DNA of 5,231 nt, taken from contig JALOMU010000166.1 in assembly GCA_025455285.1 (NCBI GenBank), positions 1 through 5,231 on the forward strand, given 5' to 3'. This document shows, piece after piece, positions 1 to 4,835 of the stretch (position 1 is the stretch's first letter; each line of letters begins with the position of its first letter). A program made the position numbers and the translations under genes. This DNA comes from Flavihumibacter sp. GTDB taxonomy: Bacteria > Bacteroidota > Bacteroidia > Chitinophagales > Chitinophagaceae. The notes below the pieces were generated by a model. That model had not been told where the DNA came from. It made no database searches and saw only the letters and a list, made by a program, of their open reading frames with translations.

Positions 1-407
1 TGGTACCGGATGCCGTGGTAATTGGCATGATCCGGTCGGCATTGGACAATAACCCGGAGGCCAAGGGATTCCTGTTTGATGGATTTCCGCGTACCCAGGC
101 GCAGTCGGTTGCCCTGGATGAGTTGCTGGAGCAGCGCGGGGAGGCCATCAATGTGGTGTTAGCCCTGGAAGTGACAGAAGAAGAGTTGGTGAAGCGATTG
201 CTGAACCGCGGGTTGACCAGTGGACGTACAGATGATGTGAATGAAAGTATTATCCGTGCGCGGATTACAGAATATCATAAGAAGACCTCGGCTGTAGCAG
301 ATCATTACCGCCAGTTCGGCAAGGTAGTGGAGGTAAAAGGCGAGGGCAGTGTGGATGACATCTTTGATGCCCTCTGCGCCGAGATCGAAAAGCGCAAAGC
401 GGCGTAG
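1..407 (+). CDS. adk: Adenylate kinase, C-terminal part (5' end outside window)
   Basis: Adenylate kinase catalyses ATP + AMP <-> 2 ADP in the cytoplasm and balances the adenylate pool. The frame is already open at the left edge; 134 full codons are visible from base 3, beginning V-P-D-A-V-V-I-G. This matches the region just after the NMP-binding part, so roughly the first 55-60 residues, including the P-loop, lie upstream. Visible signatures are the GFLFDGFPRTQAQ motif (AMP-binding Arg and catalytic core), the LLNRG segment, a very short LID of the SGRTDD type, and the R-A-R-I-T-E-Y-H helix that supplies further phosphate-binding arginines. The LID has no Cys4 zinc site and lacks the long insertion of the E. 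coli enzyme. The GTG at 15 is an internal Val codon, not a start. Base composition is GC-rich compared with the genes further right (35 of 60 in one hand-counted stretch). Identification is very secure. Confidence 0.97.
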   Translation, partial: VPDAVVIGMIRSALDNNPEAKGFLFDGFPRTQAQSVALDELLEQRGEAINVVLALEVTEEELVKRLLNRGLTSGRTDDVNESIIRARITEYHKKTSAVADHYRQFGKVVEVKGEGSVDDIFDALCAEIEKRKAA

Positions 408-408
408 G

Positions 409-864
409 ATGGAAGCCAAACTAACCTTCCTCCTGGAAGACTTCCCCCGTCTACTCACAGAACTAGACCCTTCCACCCCACCTGCCTGGGGCCAGATGAA
501 TGTGCAGCAGATGGTGGAGCATATGACAGATGCGGTGTTAGTGGCTGCGGGCAAGATACCGGTGAAGTTGTTAAGCCCTGAGAATCGGTTGCCACAGATG
601 GTAGCTTTTCTGTTTAGCGAGGACCCCTTCCCTCAGAATTTCAAGAATCCTCTTATGGGGGAAACTCCTGCACCGGTGCGGAATCCAAACATGGAGACTG
701 CGATTACTGAATTAAAGCGTGCCCTGGAAGCCTTCCAGCAGGCCTTTGCTGAGAATCCGGAGCGGGAGATTGTGAATCCATTCTTTGGTCCATTGAATTA
801 TGAGGGTCAGGTGCAATTGCTACACAAGCACGCGAAGCATCATTTGAAGCAGTTTGCGGTGTAG
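409..864 (+). CDS. DUF1569 / DinB-fold protein
   Basis: The product is 151 residues if it starts at ATG 409, the second base after the adk stop (TAG-g-ATG), which implies translational coupling to adk. An in-frame ATG at 349 would add 20 Arg/Lys-rich residues overlapping adk; I prefer 409 because the family-like sequence (EAKLTFLLEDFPRLL) begins there. The signature W-G-Q-M-N-V-Q-Q-M-V-E-H (27-38) and the C-terminal H-K-H-A-K-H-H-L-K-Q-F (139-149) are typical of DUF1569, a branch of the DinB four-helix fold common in Bacteroidota. H38, H141 and H145 could form the DinB-type metal triad. The biochemical role is not known: members may be metal-dependent, thiol-linked enzymes, but nothing here fixes a substrate. 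Co-transcription with adk need not mean a shared function. The family name comes from memory of the motif, not from a search. Confidence 0.82.
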   Translation: MEAKLTFLLEDFPRLLTELDPSTPPAWGQMNVQQMVEHMTDAVLVAAGKIPVKLLSPENRLPQMVAFLFSEDPFPQNFKNPLMGETPAPVRNPNMETAITELKRALEAFQQAFAENPEREIVNPFFGPLNYEGQVQLLHKHAKHHLKQFAV

Positions 865-870
865 GAAAGA

Positions 871-909
871 CCATTCGGCATAGTTTCACCGTCCATTCGG
901 GCACTTTCA
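871..909 (+). repeat. Imperfect direct repeat, 22-bp spacing
   Basis: CCATTCGG occurs at 871-878 and again at 893-900, 22 bp apart. It is followed by related AGTTTCA (882-888) and ACTTTCA (903-909). It lies just after the DUF1569 stop in a convergent gap. No strong hairpin with a T tract was found here, so it does not look like an intrinsic terminator; the role is unknown. Confidence 0.4.
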
Positions 910-979
910 TCTGTCCAGTCAGTCATCAGGAACCGAATTTTGTTCGTTGTTTGACTGTTGTTTCATCGTTCTGGAAGCA

Positions 980-1017
980 TCAGTGAACCGTCAGTGAAGC
1001 GTTCAGGAATTACTCAG
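980..1017 (+). repeat. Short array of TCAG-led units, about 11-bp period
   Basis: TCAGTGAACCGT (980-991) is followed at once by TCAGTGAAGCGT (991-1002), sharing one base, with an 11-bp step and a single C/G difference. Weaker TCAGGAAT and TCAGGGCT units start at 1003 and 1014, continuing the phase (steps of 12 and 11). A further TCAG overlaps the LytTR stop codon at 1030, and two more occur at 919 and 926. The array lies in the gap between convergent genes, immediately 3' of the LytTR gene. Period and sequence are read directly; function is unknown. Helically phased direct repeats are often regulator binding sites. Confidence 0.6.
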
Positions 1018-1029
1018 GGCTATTTCTAA

Positions 1030-1347
1030 TCAGGACTTTATAAACTGCTCATTGAAGGAAGGGGACAGCGATCTGCTAACAGGAATTCGATGGTCCTGCA
1101 CCCGTAAGAAATTTTTACCAACACCGGTAACCAGGTTAAGGTTAACCGTATAAAAGCGGTGCACCCGATAAAATTGATTCTCCGGTAGTAGTTCCAGAAG
1201 GTGTTGCATAGTAACTTTCATCCAGCAGGAATAAGAGTTTGTAATAATTGAACAGTAATCGTCCTTTACCTGAATGAATAGGATATCATCAATTGAGATT
1301 TTGTAGAAGGTGGTGCCATTTTGGAAAGACAGGAAATTGTTCTTCAT
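1030..1347 (-). CDS. Stand-alone LytTR DNA-binding regulator
   Basis: The 105-residue product is almost entirely one LytTR domain, the beta-rich DNA-binding module usually found at the C-terminus of AgrA/LytR/AlgR response regulators. Visible landmarks are Y-K-I-S-I-D-D-I-L-F-I-Q (15-26), the D-D-Y-C-S-I-I-T strand pair (29-36), F-Y-R-V-H-R-F-Y-T-V-N-L (59-70), where F-x-R-V-H-R is the family hallmark, and R-I-P-V-S-R-S (87-93), which contacts DNA in studied members. There is no receiver domain, transmembrane segment or sensor, so activity must depend on its amount, a partner, or a kinase encoded elsewhere. The start is ATG 1347; no Shine-Dalgarno sequence is evident, as is common in Bacteroidota. 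It is expected to act as a cytoplasmic transcription factor. The upstream DNA carries a 21-bp-spaced direct repeat that fits a LytTR operator, suggesting control of its own gene. Targets are unknown. Confidence 0.93.
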   Translation of the reverse strand: MKNNFLSFQNGTTFYKISIDDILFIQVKDDYCSIITNSYSCWMKVTMQHLLELLPENQFYRVHRFYTVNLNLVTGVGKNFLRVQDHRIPVSRSLSPSFNEQFIKS

Positions 1348-1406
1348 ACAAAAAGGTTTGGGAATATCTGGGATGTTTTGCCACAGAAAGTTGCAACAAG
1401 TTTTTG

Positions 1407-1438
1407 AAAAAATACAGTAATTAAAAATATTCCCGAAA
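1407..1438 (-). promoter_or_regulatory. Candidate promoter of the LytTR gene
   Basis: Read on the minus strand, TTTC (1438-1435) and TATTTTTT (1414-1407) are separated by 20 bases. Each is one mismatch from the Bacteroidota consensus TTTG / TAnnTTTG. The -33-like box lies inside the gene-proximal copy of the 21-bp repeat, the right place for a regulator to touch the polymerase. In such AT-rich DNA a match of this quality can arise by chance. Confidence 0.35.
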
Positions 1439-1463
1439 CCGTCGAAATTATTCCCGAAAGCGT
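1424..1463 (-). promoter_or_regulatory. 21-bp-spaced direct repeat, putative LytTR operator
   Basis: Bases 1424-1442 and 1445-1463 match at 17 of 19 positions with an offset of exactly 21 bp. The core is ATTCCCGAAACCGT at 1429-1442 and ATTCCCGAAAGCGT at 1450-1463. LytTR proteins are known to bind two direct half-sites about two helical turns apart on one DNA face. On the minus strand each half-site contains ACGSTTTCG, only partly like the published WMMGTTNRK-type half-site. The repeat sits 77-116 bases upstream of the LytTR start codon and overlaps the candidate -33 box. Repeat and spacing are observed; binding is inferred. Confidence 0.6.
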
Positions 1464-1499
1464 GGTGTTTATAGAAAATATAGGCACATTATAACCACC

Positions 1500-2360
1500 T
1501 TAAGAATCTTTTACTTCCTTCGAAATTGAATCAATCAACCAGCTTTCAAAAATTGTAAAATGGATATAATATAGGTTCATCACAGTAGAAATATAATTGT
1601 TCCAGCTTACAATTTTTCCTTTTGAATTGGTAATGACATATAGATTAGTACTATTGTCAAAATAGACAACCGGTTGTCCTTCCTTTAGTTCCCCTTTGTA
1701 AATTGCACCGGAGCTATCGTAATAGAATTGCATACATATATCGTAAAAAACATTGAAGCTTTTCCGACCACCGATAAATGCGAGATTGGTAATATCCAAG
1801 TGTTGATAATATTCTTCTCCTTTGAAATTAATTACGAACTCTGGAAATTCATATTCAATATTAGGAAAAGCAGCTCTCTCCCTTGATATTCTCCAGTCTA
1901 ATACAAGGGACAAATTTTCATCAATAACTCTATTCCGGTTTCCATTATTACATTTTTTGTAATCAGGTAATAATGAAATAAGTTTTGCATCTATAATTTT
2001 TGAATACTTTGCATGAATCAAAAAGTAGGCAGAAGGGTACTTTTGATTAACTTCCTCTCTTGTTTTACATTCTATCCGATCAAATAAATCATAATCTTTA
2101 AAAGATATCGGATTAAGAATTTCTAGTTTTTTTAAACTTAGTGTATCAGGATCACCAAGATTTGCTTTATGTCCTATGGGTAACTTGTACTCATAAAAAT
2201 TATTTATTTCAACCTTTTTTATCAAATCAACTACTGATTTTTCAGAATTAAAGTAAATCTCGTTAAGAGCAAGTGGTACTTGAGGATTCTCCTCCCAAAA
2301 GGATGAAATCCTATCGACATACAATCCAATATACTTTTCAATAATTTGATCAATTTTCAT
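1500..2360 (-). CDS. Hypothetical protein, AT-rich orphan gene
   Basis: This is a 286-residue product that I do not recognise. The frame is long, uninterrupted and reads as a globular soluble protein: no signal peptide, no convincing membrane segment, mixed charge and many aromatic residues. The N-terminal part (1-60) looks helical (MKIDQIIEKYIGLYVDRISSF). The middle has a basic stretch K-K-C-N-N-G-N-R-N-R, then W-R-I-S-R-E-R-A-A-F. The C-terminal third (about 200-275) has strand-like segments ending in W-N-N-Y-I-S and a hydrophobic, aromatic helix. That last third faintly recalls SUKH/SMI1-type immunity proteins, but the resemblance is too weak to name. GC content is low (16, 15 and 23 of 60 in three hand-counted stretches), well below adk, which suggests recent acquisition. 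It stands alone: its downstream neighbour (LytTR) has its own upstream regulatory region and its upstream neighbour is divergent. The start at ATG 2360 has no Shine-Dalgarno sequence. Confidence 0.75.
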   Translation of the reverse strand: MKIDQIIEKYIGLYVDRISSFWEENPQVPLALNEIYFNSEKSVVDLIKKVEINNFYEYKLPIGHKANLGDPDTLSLKKLEILNPISFKDYDLFDRIECKTREEVNQKYPSAYFLIHAKYSKIIDAKLISLLPDYKKCNNGNRNRVIDENLSLVLDWRISRERAAFPNIEYEFPEFVINFKGEEYYQHLDITNLAFIGGRKSFNVFYDICMQFYYDSSGAIYKGELKEGQPVVYFDNSTNLYVITNSKGKIVSWNNYISTVMNLYYIHFTIFESWLIDSISKEVKDS

Positions 2361-2430
2361 ATTTACACTATAATAGATAAATCGATTACCGCTCTAAGAT
2401 AAAGCTATAAGAAACAAATCTCATCCAGTT

Positions 2431-2438
2431 CAAAAGTA
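2431..2438 (-). promoter_or_regulatory. Candidate -7 element for the orphan gene
   Basis: The minus strand reads TACTTTTG, an exact match to the Bacteroidota -7 consensus TAnnTTTG. It lies about 70 bases upstream of the orphan gene's ATG, within the divergent gap to panE. No TTTG/TTG sits at the usual 17-23 base distance (the nearest is 27 away), so support rests on one box. Confidence 0.3.
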
Positions 2439-2541
2439 GGTCTGAAATTGCTCTTATATGCAGTACAAAAACTAGACAATATACACAAGTGGGAAAGGTA
2501 TTTCTAGTTTAGGATTTACTTTTACCGTGAGGACGGTTAAC

Positions 2542-3477
2542 ATGCAACAACCCATATACATAATAGGTGCAGGCGCTATTGGTAAGGCACTAGCGGTATT
2601 TCTTCAGGAAGCTGGAAGAGAGGTGCGGTTACTTAGAGGAAGCATACAAGATGGTACCACCAGCAGCGAACGCATCAAGGTGGAAATGCCAGATGGGACC
2701 TGGCAGGAATCAACCATCACCATAGCAACACTGGATCATTTTCCGGTACTTAAAGGGATCATCGTGCTGGCCACCAAATCCTTTGGGAATGTCAAGCTCG
2801 CCAGTATGCTGAAAGCCAAAACGGAAGATTCACCCATCGTATTGCTGCAAAATGGATTGGGTGTGGAGCAACCATTTATGGATGAACAATTTCCTGCAAT
2901 CTATCGCTGTGTATTGTTTGTAACCAGCCAACTCATCAATCAACAAAGCGTCCGGTTCAAACCAGTATCCGGTTGTCCGATTGGAATAGAACGAGGAACT
3001 ATGCAACAGTTAGATGAACTAGTAAAACAACTCAGTACATCCTTTTTCCAATTTAAGGTGGAGGAAAACATACAGCCGATCATCTGGAAAAAAGCGATTG
3101 TAAATTGTGTATTCAATACTGTCTGTCCGCTTCTGGAAGTGGACAATGGGATTTTTCACAGAAATGAGGAGGCGCGTCAAATCGCACGAAGGATTATAGT
3201 TGAATGTACGACCATCGCAATAACTAAGGGAATAACCCTGGAGGCAGTCGAAGTGGAAAATAGTCTGTTACAGATTAGTCAGTTATCTGACGGACAGGAA
3301 ATATCAACCTTACAGGATATCCGAAATAAGCGGCAAACAGAAATTGAAACATTGAATCCGGCAGTCGTACGAATAGCGGAAAGCCTGGGTATGGGGGACC
3401 GGGTAACTGAAAGCCGTTTGTTAGGAGATCTGGTGAAATTAAAAGCTGAATTAAATAACCCTGGATTTCCAAAATAA
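2542..3477 (+). CDS. panE: 2-dehydropantoate 2-reductase (ketopantoate reductase) family
   Basis: The family reduces ketopantoate to pantoate with NADPH, a cytoplasmic step of pantothenate/CoA synthesis. With ATG 2542 the product has 311 residues, near the family norm of about 300. It opens with the Rossmann motif I-I-G-A-G-A-I-G (GxGxxG, G9/G11/G14). It then has L-A-T-K-S-F (76-81) and L-Q-N-G-L-G (102-107), which contribute cofactor and substrate contacts. The C-terminal domain has I-W-K-K-A-I-V-N-C-V-F-N (181-192), aligning with E. coli W-R-K-L-A-V-N-C-V-I-N, so K184 corresponds to catalytic K176, with N188 and N192 behind it. L-Q-D-I-R-N-K-R-Q-T-E-I (257-268) matches the E. coli L-Q-D-I-R-A-L-R-H-T-E-I segment, placing the acidic catalytic residue at E267. 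A GTG at 2527 would add five residues, but it overlaps the GAGG (2529-2532) that can serve as ribosome binding site for 2542. No pan neighbours are present; paralogues of this fold can act on other 2-oxoacids, so the exact substrate is less sure than the family. Confidence 0.87.
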   Translation: MQQPIYIIGAGAIGKALAVFLQEAGREVRLLRGSIQDGTTSSERIKVEMPDGTWQESTITIATLDHFPVLKGIIVLATKSFGNVKLASMLKAKTEDSPIVLLQNGLGVEQPFMDEQFPAIYRCVLFVTSQLINQQSVRFKPVSGCPIGIERGTMQQLDELVKQLSTSFFQFKVEENIQPIIWKKAIVNCVFNTVCPLLEVDNGIFHRNEEARQIARRIIVECTTIAITKGITLEAVEVENSLLQISQLSDGQEISTLQDIRNKRQTEIETLNPAVVRIAESLGMGDRVTESRLLGDLVKLKAELNNPGFPK

Positions 3478-3518
3478 AATCGGGCAGGAACAGCAATCAT
3501 TTGTAACCTGGGTATTTT

Positions 3519-4013
3519 TTATTGGGTGAGCGAAAGGAATTTAAGCGTGATCCCAATCTGTCCCAGGTGATATATATCATGATGAATAATTCCTTCAAGT
3601 AAAAATTCAAATCTTGAACCGCTTACATATTCTTGCTTTAAAAAGGCATCGTCTTTTTCATCAAGAAGGGTAATTAATTCCTTATTGCTTGATTCAAAAG
3701 CGTCCAATAAATTCTTCCATCCAATTGGCTTGAGCAATTCATTTGATTTCCAGTTATCCGGACTTTCCATCGTGAGTGTATTGGAAATCCCCTTTATTGT
3801 ATTGATTGTGTATTGCCGCCAAGCGAGCATGTGAGAAACGATTTCAGCAATTGAACGCATGTCTTTTACAGGTTGGATAAAGGCATTGGTTTCATTAATG
3901 GCAGACACTTTCTCTTTTAGATTTACATCTGCCCACAACTTGCCATCCCAAATAGCTTTTAGTTGGGCGATAATTCTAGTGATTTGAATGGTATTGAATT
4001 GTTCCATAAACAT
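3519..4013 (-). CDS. DinB-family four-helix putative metalloenzyme
   Basis: The 164-residue product has the DinB/YfiT-like layout: an N-terminal helix (about 5-26), a second helix with R-S-I-A-E-I-V-S-H-M-L-A-W-R (53-66), a third around 98-120, and a C-terminal E-G-I-I-H-H-D-I-Y-H-L-G-Q-I-G (140-154). H61, H145 and H149 form the His triad that binds a divalent metal in studied members; the H-x3-H pair in the last helix is intact, so it may be catalytically competent. Known relatives include bacillithiol- or mycothiol-dependent transferases and stress-induced Bacillus DinB; which applies here cannot be told. It is probably a soluble cytoplasmic protein. Start is ATG 4013; a second ATG at 4007 would remove only two residues and neither has a Shine-Dalgarno sequence. 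It is convergent with panE (41-base gap). Its long leader region contains the 11-bp tandem array, a candidate control region. It is only distantly like the DUF1569 protein at 409-864, although both share the general fold. Confidence 0.87.
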   Translation of the reverse strand: MFMEQFNTIQITRIIAQLKAIWDGKLWADVNLKEKVSAINETNAFIQPVKDMRSIAEIVSHMLAWRQYTINTIKGISNTLTMESPDNWKSNELLKPIGWKNLLDAFESSNKELITLLDEKDDAFLKQEYVSGSRFEFLLEGIIHHDIYHLGQIGITLKFLSLTQ

Positions 4014-4298
4014 GACGTGCTGAAAGGAAGGTATTTCTGCTGTTGAAATTACACTATTCTTTTTCTTGAAAATATTGATCTGCTCTATTCTTATCTAGCA
4101 CTAAAGATCACGGAGAAGGGATAAAGATAGGGTCATGATAGGGTTTTTATAGGGTTTTTGTAGGGTTATAATTGGGTAGTAACCATATTATAATGCAATC
4201 AAATATCTGTAATTATACACTCATGAATGTAAGATTTTGCCTTCATTACTTTACTTGCTCCCGCATAAGGATTAGCTGCCTAATAAACTTGAGTTAAC
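4014..4298. other. Gene-free region upstream of the DinB-family gene
   Basis: About 285 bases lie between the DinB-family start codon and the terminators of the small-gene pair. The only organised element I see is the 11-bp tandem array at 4127-4181. Bases 4014-4126 should contain the DinB promoter; the best -7-like string on the minus strand is TATCTTTA (4129-4122), one mismatch from TAnnTTTG and abutting the array, without a clear -33 partner. Bases 4182-4298 are AT-rich and hold only a weak bulged hairpin (AATG-AAG / CTTCATT, around 4226-4248) and a 24-codon frame without ribosome binding site. Confidence 0.5.
4127..4181. repeat. Five-copy 11-bp tandem repeat, consensus ATAGGGTTTTT
   Basis: Units start at 4127, 4138, 4149, 4160 and 4171: ATAGGGTCATG, ATAGGGTTTTT, ATAGGGTTTTT, GTAGGGTTATA and ATTGGGTAGTA. 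The GGG core falls at 4130, 4141, 4152, 4163 and 4174, an exact 11-bp step, and a further GGG at 4118 is one base out of phase. The array is 114-168 bases upstream of the DinB-family start codon. Eleven base pairs is about one helical turn, so all cores face one side of the DNA, as for OmpR/PhoB-type direct-repeat sites. The regular G runs on the plus strand (8-base loops) could also form a G-quadruplex. There is no spacer/repeat structure of CRISPR size. Confidence 0.85.
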
Positions 4299-4332
4299 AA
4301 AAAAACCACGGAAGGAGGACCCAACCATGGTT
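4299..4332 (-). terminator. Second intrinsic terminator of the Cys-rich pair
   Basis: On the minus strand AACCATGG (4332-4325) pairs with CCGTGGTT (4311-4304), eight pairs including one U-G, around a 13-base loop. It is followed by a run of seven T (4305-4299). The upstream arm is part of the perfect 12-base palindrome CAACCATGGTTG (4322-4333), which could fold alternatively. Orientation fits read-through from the gene ending at 4382. Confidence 0.7.
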
Positions 4333-4334
4333 GT

Positions 4335-4371
4335 AAAAAAAGACACCAACTGCTCATAGAATAAGGCGTCT
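4335..4371 (-). terminator. First intrinsic terminator of the Cys-rich pair
   Basis: On the minus strand AGACGCC (4371-4365) pairs with GGTGTCT (4347-4341), seven pairs with one G-U, around a 17-base loop, followed by seven T (4341-4335). It starts 10 bases past the stop codon of the gene at 4382-4591. The large loop makes it weaker than a textbook terminator, and a second terminator follows directly. Confidence 0.65.
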
Positions 4372-4381
4372 AAAAAACTAT

Positions 4382-4591
4382 TTATTTCTCCCAACCGCAA
4401 AGAGTCTTTCGCAGTTTTCGGGCATCCTCCAGGGTCACCTGGATGATCGGATGTTTGCAGGCTTTTAGGCCGCGACAGTTTTCTATGTAGTGGTACTTGG
4501 TTGCATTCGGACTGTCGCATAGAAATACGCCTTTTTTCTCAGCGCATTTATAACTGGATAGAACTAATAGCAAGAAGCCTAAACGTTTCAC
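4382..4591 (-). CDS. Small Cys-rich protein with N-terminal hydrophobic segment
   Basis: The product is 69 residues from GTG 4591. I chose this start because the frame upstream has no family-like sequence, the upstream gene ends at 4605, and AGGTAGGA lies 11 bases before it. Residues 1-14 (KR, then GFLLLVLSS) look like a signal peptide or lipoprotein signal. C16 follows, but the -3 to -1 residues S-Y-K are a poor lipobox, so lipidation is uncertain. The body carries F-L-C-D-S-P-N-A-T-K-Y-H-Y-I-E-N-C-R-G-L-(K-A-C), then a helix V-T-L-E-D-A-R-K-L, and ends T-L-C-G-W-E-K. I recall a widespread, uncharacterised Bacteroidota family with this YH-x4-CRGL...C...LCGWE pattern. The H/C spacing resembles small zinc-binding modules (YHxxxC...A...PCxxC) found after some nucleases. 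If the protein is exported, the cysteines (25, 39, 45, 65) could form disulfides instead. It lies 13 bases after a second Cys-rich gene, in one operon. Confidence 0.75.
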   Translation of the reverse strand: MKRLGFLLLVLSSYKCAEKKGVFLCDSPNATKYHYIENCRGLKACKHPIIQVTLEDARKLRKTLCGWEK

Positions 4592-4602
4592 TTTATTAAT
4601 TT

Positions 4603-4610
4603 TCCTACCT
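4603..4610 (-). promoter_or_regulatory. Ribosome binding site that sets the GTG start at 4591
   Basis: The minus strand reads AGGTAGGA, overlapping the TAG stop (4607-4605) of the upstream gene, 11 bases before GTG 4591. Good Shine-Dalgarno matches are otherwise rare in this window, so it helps fix an unusual GTG start and suggests coupled translation of the pair. Confidence 0.55.
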
Positions 4611-4814
4611 CGTATAACACTCCTTACAACAATAATAACAGCCAGTGGCTTTCGGATACTTAAGCTGTGCGGTATTGATAGCGTCCTGGCAGGAGGCAAA
4701 TTCGCCTAAGGGGCTGGTGGTTTTTATCAATGGCGTTTGAACGCAACCTATAGCATGTACCTCATACCTACCATCAATTTTGGGAGTCGTATTTACATAG
4801 TAATAGAGCAACAT
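4605..4814 (-). CDS. Small Cys-rich protein, likely metal-binding, no signal
   Basis: The product is 69 residues from ATG 4814. An in-frame TTG at 4838 would add eight residues but falls in the candidate promoter, and the recalled family members start near Y-Y-Y-V-N. Sequence order: Y-Y-Y-V-N-T-T-P (4-11), E-V-H-A-I-G-C (18-24), L-G-E-F-A-S-C-Q-D-A-I (36-46), then G-C-Y-Y-C-C-K-E-C (58-66). H20-x3-C24 plus the terminal C-x2-C-C-x2-C give one or two possible zinc sites. I recognise it as an uncharacterised but widespread Bacteroidota family (YYVN...EVH...C...LG-F-C..A...GC..C...C). No hydrophobic leader is seen, so it is probably cytoplasmic, in contrast to its partner downstream. The shared layout (H-xn-C, middle Cys, Asp/Glu-Ala helix, terminal Cys) suggests the two are related structurally. 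Function unknown. Confidence 0.77.
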   Translation of the reverse strand: MLLYYYVNTTPKIDGRYEVHAIGCVQTPLIKTTSPLGEFASCQDAINTAQLKYPKATGCYYCCKECYTR

Positions 4815-4835
4815 AATCCTGCCGTTAACTTGCTT

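Noticed and set aside
159..910. Open frames on the minus strand at 159-554 and 704-910
   Set aside because: They lie opposite adk and the DUF1569 gene, have no family-like sequence and are explained as shadows of those genes.
865..1029. Plus-strand terminator for the adk transcript
   Set aside because: The only dyad found, CGAA / TTCG around 934-946, is four pairs and lacks a following T tract.
2505..2512. TAGTTTAG as the -7 element of the ketopantoate reductase gene
   Set aside because: One mismatch and no -33 box at the proper distance, so it does not stand out from background.
2940..3500. Minus-strand frames at 2940-3146 and 3275-3500
   Set aside because: They are opposite the ketopantoate reductase gene, which has full catalytic motifs; no independent support.
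3485..3521. Intrinsic terminator for the ketopantoate reductase gene (CAGG / CCTG followed by TATTTTTT)
   Set aside because: The stem is only four pairs with an 18-base loop; the T run is real but the hairpin is too weak to call.
4127..4181. CRISPR array
   Set aside because: Units are 11 bp without unique spacers of about 30 bp, and there are no cas genes.
4223..4297. 24-codon plus-strand frame with several Cys and hydrophobic residues, a possible small peptide
   Set aside because: No ribosome binding site or promoter precedes it, and frames this short are expected by chance in AT-rich DNA.
4272..4520. 82-codon minus-strand frame overlapping the terminators and the end of the small Cys-rich gene
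   Set aside because: It reads through both terminator hairpins and out of frame over the Cys-rich protein; its composition is that of a shadow frame.
4589..4699. Longer N-terminus for the small Cys-rich protein starting at 4699
   Set aside because: It would overlap most of the upstream Cys-rich gene and place the hydrophobic leader in the middle; GTG 4591 with AGGTAGGA upstream is better.
4382..4814. Toxin-antitoxin pair
   Set aside because: Two tightly linked small genes fit by layout, but both products are Cys-rich metal- or disulfide-type proteins without toxin or antitoxin motifs.
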